In this document: positions 1-8,659 of the stretch, piece by piece | Position numbering within the stretch: the stretch's first letter is position 1 | How the letters are laid out: every line of letters begins with the position of its first letter | Assembly: GCA_958295485.1 (NCBI GenBank) | Contig: OY282354.1 | Span: 1,860,001 to 1,924,000, forward strand | DNA length: 64,000 nt | DNA from: an uncultured Gammaproteobacteria bacterium | Lineage (GTDB): Bacteria; Pseudomonadota; Gammaproteobacteria; Eutrophobiales; Eutrophobiaceae | Direction of reading: 5' to 3' | Program-made: the position numbers and the translations under genes | The notes under the pieces: model-generated | Told to the model about the DNA's origin: nothing | Seen by the model: the letters and a program-made list of their open reading frames with translations, nothing else | Databases searched by the model: none

Positions 1-299
1 ACCCTTTTCCATTTATTGGCAAGATATGCGCGTTAGAGGAATGACACTATGCGAACTGTATTGCTCCCGCCTGTAGTTTCGCCACATGGCGGCGATGTGA
101 AGGAAAGACAATTCTTGCAGGAAAGATTCGCCCCCCGCTTGTCCATTCACCCGGGATTGACTCGCAAGACTGTATCCTGGCAAGGCAACCGGATGCTGCC
201 CGGGCTTCGGTGGATGAAATACAAGGAAGGATTTTCCGGGGCGGTGGGTTGAATTTTTCTACAAAGTAAGTGTCAATATCGGTTTTGTCATAGAGAAAT
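1..299. other. Region upstream of the moxR operon
   Basis: No recognisable gene is seen here. An open frame of 67 codons lies at 49-252 on the + strand, but its composition (many Arg, Pro and Gly) and lack of any known motif make it unconvincing. The stretch most likely holds the operon promoter. The AT-rich segment at about 249-299, just before the moxR start, is the best place to look, although no clear -35/-10 pair stands out. Confidence 0.4.
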
Positions 300-1268
300 A
301 TGGAAATATCACAGAAAGCGGAGATATTCCGGCTTAAATCATTTATATCCCGGCGGATAATCGGCCAGCGAAAGTTGGTGGACAGGCTGCTGATAGCGTT
401 GTTGGCTGACGGTCATTTGCTGGTCGAAGGCGCCCCGGGTCTGGCGAAGACCCGGGCGATAAAGGTATTGGGCGACGGCATTGAAGCCGATTTTCATCGG
501 GTCCAGTTTACGCCTGACCTGCTCCCCGCGGATTTGACCGGCACGGAGATCTATCGTCCCCAGGATGGTTCATTTCGTTTTCAGCAAGGCCCGTTATTCC
601 ATAATTTAATCCTGGCGGATGAGGTGAACAGGGCGCCGGCAAAAGTGCAATCGGCATTATTGGAGGCAATGGCTGAGAGGCAAATCACGGTGGGCAAGGA
701 GACCTACCGGTTGCCGGAATTGTATCTCGTCATGGCGACGCAAAATCCCATCGAACAGGAAGGCACTTATCCCTTGCCCGAAGCGCAACTCGACCGGTTT
801 TTATTACACGTGGAAATAACCTATCCGGAAGCGGAAGATGAGTTGGAGATTTTGAAACTGGCCAGGCGGGAAGCTCATCAGCAGGACGAAAAGGTAAATT
901 CAGCGCCGGTTACACGAGAAACGGTTTTCCTTGCCCGCAATGAAGTGTTGGACGTCTACATGGCCGAAAACCTGGAGCAATATTTGATCCAGCTTGTGCT
1001 GGCAACCCGCAGCCCGGGCGCGTATGGAGATGATCTTGCCCAATGGGTGCAATACGGAGCCAGCCCCCGCGCGACGATTGCGCTGGACCGCTGCGCCCGC
1101 GCCCATGCCTGGTTGAATGATCGGGATTTTGTCGGACCTGAAGACGTGCAGGCCGTGGCATTTGACGTACTCCGGCATCGCCTGATCCTGAATTATGAAG
1201 CGGAGGCTGAAGGCATCACGGGCGACAAGGTGGTTAGTGAATTGATCACGCGTATTGCGGTGCCATGA
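300..1268 (+). CDS. MoxR-family AAA+ ATPase
   Basis: A 322-residue AAA_3 (MoxR) ATPase. Members act as chaperone-like ATPases that activate or insert metal-dependent VWA-domain proteins encoded beside them. Walker A is GAPGLAKT at residues 44-51, with the Ala before Lys that is usual in MoxR proteins. Walker B is LILADEVN at 103-110, followed by a sensor-like ATQNP segment. The C-terminal AAA lid is present, so the length is normal. It is the first gene of a six-gene operon. Its stop TGA overlaps the next start as ATGA, implying translational coupling to the DUF58 gene. The family call is firm; its partners are inferred to be the two VWA proteins of this operon. Confidence 0.96.
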   Translation: MEISQKAEIFRLKSFISRRIIGQRKLVDRLLIALLADGHLLVEGAPGLAKTRAIKVLGDGIEADFHRVQFTPDLLPADLTGTEIYRPQDGSFRFQQGPLFHNLILADEVNRAPAKVQSALLEAMAERQITVGKETYRLPELYLVMATQNPIEQEGTYPLPEAQLDRFLLHVEITYPEAEDELEILKLARREAHQQDEKVNSAPVTRETVFLARNEVLDVYMAENLEQYLIQLVLATRSPGAYGDDLAQWVQYGASPRATIALDRCARAHAWLNDRDFVGPEDVQAVAFDVLRHRLILNYEAEAEGITGDKVVSELITRIAVP

Positions 1269-2200
1269 CGAGCGCCGGCGCGGCAATTGATGATCCCGTC
1301 CGGGCATCCATATCGGCTTTAGTCGGCTTGAGCCGGTCGGCGGCCTCAATCCGGCTCGGCAGCGGCAGGATACTCTCCAGGCAAAGTGGCGATTATCAGT
1401 CTCCTTTCAGGGGACGGGGAATGGAGTTTGATGAGTCAAGATTATATCAACCGGGGGATGACATTCGAAACATAGACTGGCGCGTCACGGCAAGGACGGG
1501 CAAGCCCCATACCAAATTGTTTCGGGAGGAACGTGAACGCCCGGTATTCGTCTGGATTGATTTACGCGCGGCAATGCATTTTGCCACGCGAGGGAAGTAT
1601 AAATCCGTTATCGCCGCGGAGTTGGCGGCAATGATAGCCTGGAGCGCTTTGAATAATGGCGATCGGGTAGGGGGCGTGATTTTTTCCGATAAGGAGCATC
1701 ATGAATTAAAACCACAACGCGGGAAAACCGCCGTATTAAGATTGATCAACAGGATTGTAAATCACGCTGCCTGGCTGGAGCCGACAGCGGAAGAAACAGA
1801 TAAACAATCGCTTGGATATGCCTTGCTGCGCTTGCGACGGGTAGCCAGGCCGGGCAGCCTGATTTTTTTAATCAGCGATTTCCGTCACCTGGATGCCGAT
1901 GCAGAAGTACAATTAAGCCGATTGAGCAAGCACAATGAGGCCGTCATGTTGTTTGTTCATGACCGGTTGGAGAAAGCGCTGCCGCCGGCAGGACGATATA
2001 AGGTAAGCGACGGCGGCAGGGAGTTCCTGGTCGATACGTTTAATCACCACCTTGTCAGACAATATCAACAGCAATTTCAAACGCGCTCGGATCAATTACT
2101 TCGTCTTGCCAAATCAAACAGGATGATTTTACTCCCGTGCATGACCGATGATGAACCCCTCTCCGTGTTAATCGATGGAATTCATCGTGTAAGAATATGA
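1265..2200 (+). CDS. DUF58 domain protein
   Basis: A 311-residue DUF58 protein. These have a VWA-like fold and are nearly always encoded next to MoxR ATPases. The diagnostic segment is around residues 55-90 (YQPGDDIRNIDWRVTAR, then FREERERPVFVWIDLR). No signal peptide or clear membrane segment is seen, so it is probably cytoplasmic and may adapt the MoxR ATPase to the membrane VWA proteins downstream. The start is fixed by the ATGA overlap with moxR, and the stop overlaps the next start in the same way. Family assignment is by motif; the biochemical role is not known. Confidence 0.92.
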   Translation: MTSAGAAIDDPVRASISALVGLSRSAASIRLGSGRILSRQSGDYQSPFRGRGMEFDESRLYQPGDDIRNIDWRVTARTGKPHTKLFREERERPVFVWIDLRAAMHFATRGKYKSVIAAELAAMIAWSALNNGDRVGGVIFSDKEHHELKPQRGKTAVLRLINRIVNHAAWLEPTAEETDKQSLGYALLRLRRVARPGSLIFLISDFRHLDADAEVQLSRLSKHNEAVMLFVHDRLEKALPPAGRYKVSDGGREFLVDTFNHHLVRQYQQQFQTRSDQLLRLAKSNRMILLPCMTDDEPLSVLIDGIHRVRI

Positions 2201-2691
2201 CGGATCCGGCCTCACTGCCCCTGAAGGATATTCACCTGCCGGCGAATATCAGTTGGTGGCCACCGGCGCCGGGATGGTGGGTATTATTTGGGGTCGCCTT
2301 GTTGACTTTAATATTAACGCTGTATTTTTACCGTCTGCGTAAACGCCGGATGTATTCCGCCGTCAACATGGCAAGACAAGAGCTTGCCCGGATCAAATCC
2401 CGGTATGAAGCAAGCCGGGATGCCGGAGACTGCGTCCGGTCCATTTCCATCCTGTTAAGACGCCTGTGCATCAGCGTTTTTCCGCGGGCTGAAACGGCCG
2501 GTTTAACCGGCGCTGAATGGCTGGCGTTTTTGGATGGCGCTTTTCCGGGTAAGGCTTTTTCCGGCAACGCCGGCAAGACGTTGCTTGAGGTGCCGTATCG
2601 TAAACACGTTGATAAAAAAGAAGTCGAACCACTGCTTGTATTTTGTTTTGATTGGATTGAAGCGGTGGCCGAAGCAAAAACGCGCCCATGA
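2197..2691 (+). CDS. DUF4381 membrane protein
   Basis: A 164-residue protein with one strong membrane helix at about residues 26-46, preceded by a Trp/Pro-rich stretch (ISWWPPAPGWWVL) and followed by a basic cytoplasmic start. This matches the DUF4381 family found between DUF58 and BatA genes in Bat operons. The rest is a helical soluble domain with several conserved Trp. It overlaps both neighbours by ATGA. The role is unknown; from the context it probably scaffolds the VWA proteins at the inner membrane. Confidence 0.85.
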   Translation: MTDPASLPLKDIHLPANISWWPPAPGWWVLFGVALLTLILTLYFYRLRKRRMYSAVNMARQELARIKSRYEASRDAGDCVRSISILLRRLCISVFPRAETAGLTGAEWLAFLDGAFPGKAFSGNAGKTLLEVPYRKHVDKKEVEPLLVFCFDWIEAVAEAKTRP

Positions 2692-3674
2692 TTGATTTTG
2701 AATGGCCCTGGTTGATTTTGTTGCTGCCGTTGCCGTACTTCGTTTACCGGTTCGCAGAGCCTGTTGACGCTTCACCGGGGTCCGCCTTGCGGGTGCCCTT
2801 CCTGGAGGATTTCATCGAGGCCGTAGCGGATGAAAGGGGCAAGAGCTCTCCCTGGCTTTTATGGATTGCAGTTGTCGCCTGGTTACTATTGATTCTCTCC
2901 GGTATGCGGCCACAGTGGTCAGGTGAGTTAATCGAAGTACCCGTCAGTGGCCGGGAGCTTATGCTGGCGGTTGACCTGTCCGGCAGCATGGAGCAACGGG
3001 ACTTTGTTTTGAGGGGAAAAAAGGTTGACCGGCTGACGGCGACAAAACAGGTTGCCGGTGACTTCATCGAGCGTCGCATCGGCGACCATATCGGCCTGAT
3101 CCTGTTTGGCGAGCAGGCTTACCTGCAAGCCCCCTTGACTTTCGATCGTGAAACAGTCAAGACCTTGCTACATGAATCCGTCATTGGGCTTGCCGGCAAA
3201 GCGACCGCCATTGGCGATGCGATCGGCCTGGCGGTAAAACGGTTGCGTGAACGGGATGAAAGTCAGCGTGTTTTGGTCCTGTTGACGGATGGGGCTAATA
3301 CGGCCGGCGTCGTAGAGCCGCTTGAGGCGGCTGAATTGGCGCGGAAAGAAGGACTGAAAATTTATACCATCGGCGTTGGCGCAAATGAGGCGCTGGAACG
3401 GAGCCTGTTTGGTTTCAGGAAAATCAACCCGTCGGCGGACCTCGATGAGGCGGCCTTGAAAGAAATCGCCGATTTGACCGGCGGCGTCTACTTCCGGGCG
3501 CGGGACGTTGAGGAGTTGGAGAAAATATATGCGCTGATTGACGAGTTGGAACCTATCGAACAGGATGTGCAGAAATTCAGGCCCAGGAAGTCATTGTATC
3601 ACTGGCCCCTGGCAATCGCGCTGTCGCTTGGCCTGTTGCTGATAATAATGAAAATACGCGGTCGATTGTCATGA
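2688..3674 (+). CDS. batA: BatA-like VWA domain membrane protein
   Basis: A 328-residue protein with an N-terminal membrane segment (about 5-20), a second at 55-72, a von Willebrand factor A domain from about 90, and a C-terminal membrane helix at about 308-325. The MIDAS metal site DLSGSM (residues 96-101) is intact, followed by the expected Thr and Asp positions (LLTDGANT). This is the BatA layout: a periplasm-facing VWA domain anchored at both ends. Bat proteins were linked to aerotolerance and stress resistance in Bacteroides and Leptospira studies. It is translationally coupled to both neighbours through ATGA. Confidence 0.92.
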   Translation: MIDFEWPWLILLLPLPYFVYRFAEPVDASPGSALRVPFLEDFIEAVADERGKSSPWLLWIAVVAWLLLILSGMRPQWSGELIEVPVSGRELMLAVDLSGSMEQRDFVLRGKKVDRLTATKQVAGDFIERRIGDHIGLILFGEQAYLQAPLTFDRETVKTLLHESVIGLAGKATAIGDAIGLAVKRLRERDESQRVLVLLTDGANTAGVVEPLEAAELARKEGLKIYTIGVGANEALERSLFGFRKINPSADLDEAALKEIADLTGGVYFRARDVEELEKIYALIDELEPIEQDVQKFRPRKSLYHWPLAIALSLGLLLIIMKIRGRLS

Positions 3675-5491
3675 TTGATCTCAGCCTGTTTCATTTTTTA
3701 AGGCCACAGTGGTTTTTTGCATTGATCCCGCTATTGCTGCTTATCTGGCTGATGTTTTTCAGGAAAACAGGCGACCGCAGTTGGGAGGCTATTTGCGACG
3801 AGAAGCTGTTGCCGCATATATTAATCAGGGGATTGTCCGGGACGCGGCATGTATCGATGGCATTGACTGCGACAGGTGGTCTGTTGGCCATTATGGCGCT
3901 GGCAGGGCCGGTATGGGAAAAGTTGCCGCAACCCATTTTTACTTCACAAAATGCCCTGGTTATCGCCCTGGACCTCACCCGGTCCATGGATGCGAGCGAC
4001 GTCTCACCCAGTCGGTTGGAGCGGGCCCGCTTCAAGATCAGGGATATCCTCGAACAACGGGATGAAGGGCAAACTGCCTTGCTTATTTATGCGGGCGATG
4101 CCTTTGTCATTACACCCCTGACCGATGATGTTGAAACCATCAAGTCGCAATTGAATGCGCTCACTACCAATATCATGCCGGCATCGGGCAATCGCGCCGG
4201 GATAGCGATTGCAAAGGCGGTGGATTTACTCAAACAGGCGGGCATGAAGCGCGGTGATGTATTGTTGATTACGGATGAAGTGAATTTGGATGAAGCAAAA
4301 GAGCGAGCCACAGGACTCCGCAACCAGGGTTATCGCCTTTCCATAATGGGCGTGGGCACACAACACGGCGTGCCTGTCCCACTGCCCGATGGCGGGTTCT
4401 TGAAGGGAAAGAACGGCGAGATCGTCATCCCCGTTTTAGATGAAGCTCCGTTGCGTCAACTTTCTGCAGCGGGCGGCGGTAAATACATCCGGTTGGCGAA
4501 GGACGATCATGATATCACGTTATTGACAGACTATTTTACCACTTCAGCGCGCGGCAATGAACAAATCAGTACCGAATTGAAAACAGATGTCTGGCGTGAA
4601 CAAGGCCCCTGGCTGGTATTGTGCCTTCTCCCTCTGGCCGCCTTGTTATTCCGCCGGGGGTATGTTTTTGTCCTGGCGTTTCTGCTATTTCCCTGTCCGG
4701 ATGCCGCTTACGCGCTTGATTGGGACAGTTTATGGCTGCGAAAAGATCAGCAAGGCCAGAGGGCAATGGCCACCCGGGATTATGAAAAAGCGGCTGAGTT
4801 ATTTAACGATCCGGCCTGGAAGGCTGCCGCGCAACATCGCTCCGGGGATTACCAGGCGGCAGTCGGCGTCCTGGAAGAATTGGGCGAGGTGGGGAATCAC
4901 TATAACAGGGGCAACTCACTGGCCAGGATGGGACGCTACCAGGAGGCCATAGCGGCATATGACAAGGCCTTGGCTGAACTGCCTGAGCATGAAGATGCAA
5001 AGTTCAACAAGGAATTGCTGGAAAAAGAATTGGAACAACAGCAAAGTCAACAACAAGACCAGGACCAGCAACAGGCTCAGGATCAACAACAGGACGAACA
5101 ACAATCGCAGCAGGAACAGGACCAGTGGCAGGACGAACAAGGATCAGACACGGATCAGCAACAGGATAACCGGCAATTGCAACAGGAACAGGATCGCCAA
5201 CAGGGGCAGGACCAACAACAGGCAGAACGGGATGACTCGTCGGCTCAAGACGATGAGGAACAAAATCAACAACGGCGCATGGATGAACAAGAGGAGCGGC
5301 AAGAAGATAAAAGGCTCGATGATCGACAAATTGCCCGACTGGAAGAGGCTAAGGCGGACGAAGAACGACAGGCCACGGAGCAATGGTTGCGTCGCATTCC
5401 CGATGATCCTTCCGGATTGCTCAGGAAGAAGTTCCGCTATCAATACCAACAGCGTAATTATCAGACTGAGCCGAATGAACAAACCTGGTAA
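3671..5491 (+). CDS. BatB-BatC fusion: VWA plus TPR protein with Gln/Asp-rich tail
   Basis: A 606-residue fusion. Residues 1-310 are BatB-like: membrane helices near 15-30 and 62-80, then a VWA domain whose MIDAS motif is DLTRSM (101-106), with Thr in place of the usual first Ser. A hydrophobic stretch near 313-350 leads into TPR repeats (about 365-460, for example HYNRGNSLARMGRYQEAIAAYDKAL) of BatC type. The tail (about 463-590) is extremely rich in Gln, Asp and Glu and is probably disordered. In many genomes BatB and BatC are separate genes. The batD frame is open in parallel beneath the Gln-rich codons, which makes the upstream extension of batD spurious. Confidence 0.9.
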   Translation: MIDLSLFHFLRPQWFFALIPLLLLIWLMFFRKTGDRSWEAICDEKLLPHILIRGLSGTRHVSMALTATGGLLAIMALAGPVWEKLPQPIFTSQNALVIALDLTRSMDASDVSPSRLERARFKIRDILEQRDEGQTALLIYAGDAFVITPLTDDVETIKSQLNALTTNIMPASGNRAGIAIAKAVDLLKQAGMKRGDVLLITDEVNLDEAKERATGLRNQGYRLSIMGVGTQHGVPVPLPDGGFLKGKNGEIVIPVLDEAPLRQLSAAGGGKYIRLAKDDHDITLLTDYFTTSARGNEQISTELKTDVWREQGPWLVLCLLPLAALLFRRGYVFVLAFLLFPCPDAAYALDWDSLWLRKDQQGQRAMATRDYEKAAELFNDPAWKAAAQHRSGDYQAAVGVLEELGEVGNHYNRGNSLARMGRYQEAIAAYDKALAELPEHEDAKFNKELLEKELEQQQSQQQDQDQQQAQDQQQDEQQSQQEQDQWQDEQGSDTDQQQDNRQLQQEQDRQQGQDQQQAERDDSSAQDDEEQNQQRRMDEQEERQEDKRLDDRQIARLEEAKADEERQATEQWLRRIPDDPSGLLRKKFRYQYQQRNYQTEPNEQTW

Positions 5492-7211
5492 CGCCAACAT
5501 GCATTTGATTTTTGTCCTGGCGCTGGTTTTATCAGCATTTTCCGGTTTCTCCCAGGCCGCATCCGTCACGGTTAAAATAGACCGGAACCCGGTTGCCTTG
5601 CAGGAATCGTTTCAACTGATATTCGCGGCTGAAGGAAACGTCGATGGTGATCCTGATTTTTCCCCGTTGGAAAAGGATTTTGAAATACTGTTCACCAGTG
5701 TCAGCAGCAAAATAAATATCACCAACTCGAAAATCACCACCGCCAAACAATGGCAACTGACTCTACTGGCCAGGAAAACAGGACAGTTGATCATCCCGGC
5801 TGTTTCTTTCGGCAAGGACAAAAGTCTCCCATCTTCAGTAACGGTTAAAAAGACCGCAACAAGCGGAGTCGGCCAAGCTCAGCAGGACGTTTTTATAGAT
5901 GTCGAGACGACTCCCCAGTCGGCCCACGTCCAATCTGAAATTATTTATACCGTGAAATTGTATCGATCCATTACTATGTCCAATGAGACCTTGTCAGGGC
6001 CGGAGTTAAGTCAGGGCAAGGCGGTTATCGAACAGTTGGACGCGGATAAAAGTTACGAAACCTCGATTAAAGGCCGACGTTTTTTGGTATTTGAGCGAAG
6101 CTATGCGATCTATCCCCAGGTCAGCGGAATTTTATCGTTTACCCCCATTCGCTACCAGGCGCGGGCGTCAGCAAATTCATCATTAGCGTTAAACCCGTTC
6201 GACCCGAAGCCAAAGAGTATAATAAGACAATCGGAACCCGTGCAGCTGACGGTTAAACCGATCCCCGCCTCCTATGGTGCCGGGCACTGGTTGCCCGCCA
6301 GGAGTGTGCAGATAACGGAAGAGTGGTCAACGGACCCGTTTGCCTTATTATCCGCTGAGCCGGTGACCCGCACTATCACGATTACGACAAAGGGCTTGAC
6401 CGCAAGCCAGCTGCCGGAACTGCCGGAGCAGTTGCCCGCGAGCTTCAGGCAATATCCCGATAAACCGGTTTTAACGGATCAAAAGACCGGCAGCGGGATA
6501 ATTGGAGTAAGACAGCAAAAGAATGCCATCATCCCGACGCGCGCCGGCGAATACACCCTGGCGGAAATCACCTTGCCCTGGTGGAATACTGAAACGATGA
6601 CCATGGAGCAGGCCGTTTTACCGGAACGCAAGGTAAAGATATTAGCGGCGGCGCCTGGGGCGGACGCCGATTTGCTTGGTTTGCCGTCGCTGCCCACTGA
6701 TATTGCGGAGGGTGTTACCGGGTCGGCAATCATGGATGACGAGACAGCTGCAACCGGTGAAAATGCCGTTTCACCCACTGTTGTGGTTTGGCAATGGCTG
6801 ACCCTCATCCTTGCCGCGACCTGGGTCTTTACCATCATTTATATCTTGAAGAATCGTAAAGGCCATAAACCTGAAGGCGCAGAAGCGGAGGCGGAGAACG
6901 TTAGCAAGGCGATAAAAGCAATCAAACTGGCCTGCCAGGACGGCAATCCCCAACGGGCAAAAGCGGCATTGCTGAAATGGGCGCAAGATAACTGGCCCGG
7001 CGCATCGATTTCAAGCCTGGGTGACTTGGAAAATCTCAGTTGTGAAAAATTGGCCGATGAAATCCGCAAGTTATCACGGCAACTTTATTCCAGGGACGCA
7101 AGCGCCTGGCAGGGTGAACCACTGTGGCAGGCATTCCTGCATGAAAGGAAAACCGTCAAAGCTGAAACAGGCCAGGTCCCCGGCAACCTGGAACCATTAT
7201 TCAGGTTATAA
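5475..7211 (+). CDS. batD: BatD / oxygen-tolerance protein
   Basis: A protein of about 578 residues. It starts with a Sec signal peptide (hydrophobic core around FVLALVLSAFSGFSQA), continues with periplasmic beta-rich BatD domains, and ends with a membrane helix (about VVWQWLTLILAATWVFTIIY) and a roughly 115-residue cytoplasmic tail. The start at 5475 overlaps batBC by 17 bp and supplies a Lys for the signal peptide n-region; 5499 is an alternative ATG. The frame is open further upstream only because it runs through the Gln-rich codons of batBC. It is last in the operon. The inverted-repeat end of the R-M cassette begins three bases after its stop codon, so the insertion left the gene intact. 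Confidence 0.88.
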   Translation: MNKPGNANMHLIFVLALVLSAFSGFSQAASVTVKIDRNPVALQESFQLIFAAEGNVDGDPDFSPLEKDFEILFTSVSSKINITNSKITTAKQWQLTLLARKTGQLIIPAVSFGKDKSLPSSVTVKKTATSGVGQAQQDVFIDVETTPQSAHVQSEIIYTVKLYRSITMSNETLSGPELSQGKAVIEQLDADKSYETSIKGRRFLVFERSYAIYPQVSGILSFTPIRYQARASANSSLALNPFDPKPKSIIRQSEPVQLTVKPIPASYGAGHWLPARSVQITEEWSTDPFALLSAEPVTRTITITTKGLTASQLPELPEQLPASFRQYPDKPVLTDQKTGSGIIGVRQQKNAIIPTRAGEYTLAEITLPWWNTETMTMEQAVLPERKVKILAAAPGADADLLGLPSLPTDIAEGVTGSAIMDDETAATGENAVSPTVVVWQWLTLILAATWVFTIIYILKNRKGHKPEGAEAEAENVSKAIKAIKLACQDGNPQRAKAALLKWAQDNWPGASISSLGDLENLSCEKLADEIRKLSRQLYSRDASAWQGEPLWQAFLHERKTVKAETGQVPGNLEPLFRL

Positions 7212-7213
7212 AT
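7206..7213. repeat. Left target-site duplication (TTATAAAT)
   Basis: An 8-bp direct repeat abutting the left TIR. It is identical to 9620-9627 on the far side of the cassette and overlaps the batD stop codon (TAA at 7209-7211). Confidence 0.8.
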
Positions 7214-7239
7214 GGGAATTATATCGAATAGTCACAAAA
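7214..7239 (+). repeat. Left terminal inverted repeat
   Basis: A 26-bp end whose core ATATCGAATAGTCAC is the exact reverse complement of the right end. The only mismatch is at the second outer base (GG here, GA in the right end read inward). Confidence 0.85.
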
Positions 7240-7278
7240 TGAACCGCTAAGTCCATCCATGCTATTAACTAATGAACT

Positions 7279-7446
7279 TTATACTCTGGTTTTTACCGGC
7301 CTGAAAAACGCATCTTTAACAATTTCAACAGATGCCCCAGGCATGTCTATCGCCTGCTCTTTTTCTGCCTTTGAAGGCTGATAATCAGACTTAGGCATTT
7401 TGATCGTTCTTACCGCTGTCTTTAACTTGTGTTGCCGCTTCCTCAT
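7279..7446 (-). CDS. Small protein with DMPGAS-FFRPV type C-terminus
   Basis: A 55-codon frame on the minus strand starting at ATG 7444-7446 and ending TAA at 7279-7281. The product is very basic at the N-terminus (MRKRQHKLKT). It then has an acidic helix (PSKAEKEQAIDMPGAS) and ends FFRPVKTRV. The pattern of a Lys/Glu helix followed by DMPG and a C-terminal F-x-RP recalls a group of very small proteobacterial proteins of unknown function; this is a resemblance from memory, not an alignment. It lies between the left TIR and an internal TIR-like copy, divergent from the methyltransferase. It could be an accessory or regulator of the R-M genes or a passenger of an older, shorter element. Confidence 0.6.
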   Translation of the reverse strand: MRKRQHKLKTAVRTIKMPKSDYQPSKAEKEQAIDMPGASVEIVKDAFFRPVKTRV

Positions 7447-7463
7447 TTTAATTCCCCCGACCC

Positions 7464-7483
7464 GTCACTATTCGATACAATTC
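7464..7483 (+). repeat. Internal copy of the TIR motif upstream of the methyltransferase
   Basis: Twenty bp matching the right TIR at 18 positions (GTCACTATTCGATACAATTC), in the same orientation as the right end. With the left TIR it frames a segment of about 270 bp carrying only the 55-codon ORF, a MITE-like unit. It also sits just before an AT-rich promoter-like stretch (TATAAA at 7492-7497), so it may instead be an operator shared with the ends. Confidence 0.6.
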
Positions 7484-7518
7484 TGTTATTCTATAAACTC
7501 TAATTGATGAATTAAAAA

Positions 7519-8658
7519 ATGAATCAATCTACCCTCTTCGACTCACAAGAGTCATCAATAAAAAACGCCACAGAAGTTCGCAAAATTGCCGAAACATGGC
7601 TTGGCAAAAACAAGATTGAAAAAACCATTAATTTAGGACTGCCGGAATACGATGACAGATGGAATTATTGGCGCGTTGCTTTGCTTGCTCAACAAAATGA
7701 ACGCGAACCGATTGGAGAACTACGCGTTGATGAAGACAAGGTAATCTGCACTGGCAACTTGGAAATGATCGCGGAACGATGCAAAATCACCCATTCATCC
7801 GTCAAACGCAGAAAATCCCCCTCCATCACATTCCGCCCGATTGAATCACGCGTTCTGCTTGGCGACGCAAAAGACGTTCTAACAGACTATCCTCCCGACA
7901 CCACCCAATTAATCTTCACGTCACCACCTTACTTCAACGCAAAACCAGAATGCCACGAAAGCCTGGGGTACTCTGATTACCTGAATATGTTGCGAGACAT
8001 TTTTACAGAATGTCACCGCGTTCTTTCAGAAGGCCGTTTTCTGGTCGTCAATACCAGCCCGGTTCTAATCAGACGACCACATAGACAAGCCGCAAGTCGC
8101 AGAATACCAATAACCTATGACCTGCACCAGATACTAAACGACATCGATTTCGAGTTTGTTGACGACATTATATGGGAGAAACCAGAGGGAGCTGGCTGGC
8201 ATCTGGGCCGGGGAAGACGGTTTGCCGCCGACCGTCAGCCCTTACAGTACAAACCCGTCACTGTTACAGAAAACATTACTGTATATCGCAAACGCACGGA
8301 TATGCTTATTGACTGGAACATTCGCAACCACCCTGATCAACAAGCGGCAGACCTGTCACGTATTGAAGGTAAATATGAGCGAACAAACATATGGAAAATA
8401 GCTCCCGCTAATCATCCGGAACATCCTGCCGTATTCCCTGTGGCATTAGCTGAGAGAGTAATTCGTTACTACTCGTTCCGTGGCGATATGGTACTTGACC
8501 CCTTCGCTGGCATCGGCACCACCGGTCGCGCCGCCACAAAACTAAACCGGCGCTACATGCTAATCGAAAAATCCAAAGCGTACTTCAAAACCTTATGCTC
8601 CGATCTTGCTGAAAACAACCCCATAAAATCCTATGAATTTGCCGCGGGGGCGCTTTAA
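7519..8658 (+). CDS. Beta-class DNA methyltransferase of a type II R-M system
   Basis: A 379-residue amino-methyltransferase. Catalytic motif IV is TSPPY (134-138) and the SAM-binding motif DPFAGIGTTG (327-336) lies after it, an order that defines the beta class (N6-adenine or N4-cytosine). The N-terminal 110 residues may carry other contacts. It modifies the host at the site cut by the endonuclease downstream. If that enzyme is CfrBI-like, N4-cytosine methylation in CCWWGG would be expected; this is inference. No good ribosome binding site precedes the ATG, and the promoter-like TATAAA at 7492 would give a leader of only about 15-20 nt. It overlaps or abuts the endonuclease gene. Confidence 0.93.
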   Translation: MNQSTLFDSQESSIKNATEVRKIAETWLGKNKIEKTINLGLPEYDDRWNYWRVALLAQQNEREPIGELRVDEDKVICTGNLEMIAERCKITHSSVKRRKSPSITFRPIESRVLLGDAKDVLTDYPPDTTQLIFTSPPYFNAKPECHESLGYSDYLNMLRDIFTECHRVLSEGRFLVVNTSPVLIRRPHRQAASRRIPITYDLHQILNDIDFEFVDDIIWEKPEGAGWHLGRGRRFAADRQPLQYKPVTVTENITVYRKRTDMLIDWNIRNHPDQQAADLSRIEGKYERTNIWKIAPANHPEHPAVFPVALAERVIRYYSFRGDMVLDPFAGIGTTGRAATKLNRRYMLIEKSKAYFKTLCSDLAENNPIKSYEFAAGAL

Positions 8659-8659
8659 C

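Noticed and set aside
49-252. 67-codon frame before moxR
   Set aside because: No domain, no ribosome site, unusual composition; kept only as a note on the upstream region.
4959-5474. Upstream extension of batD giving a 750-residue protein
   Set aside because: The extra part is the Gln-rich region of batBC read in another frame (Asn/Arg/Thr-rich), with no domain; the signal peptide starts near 5475-5499.
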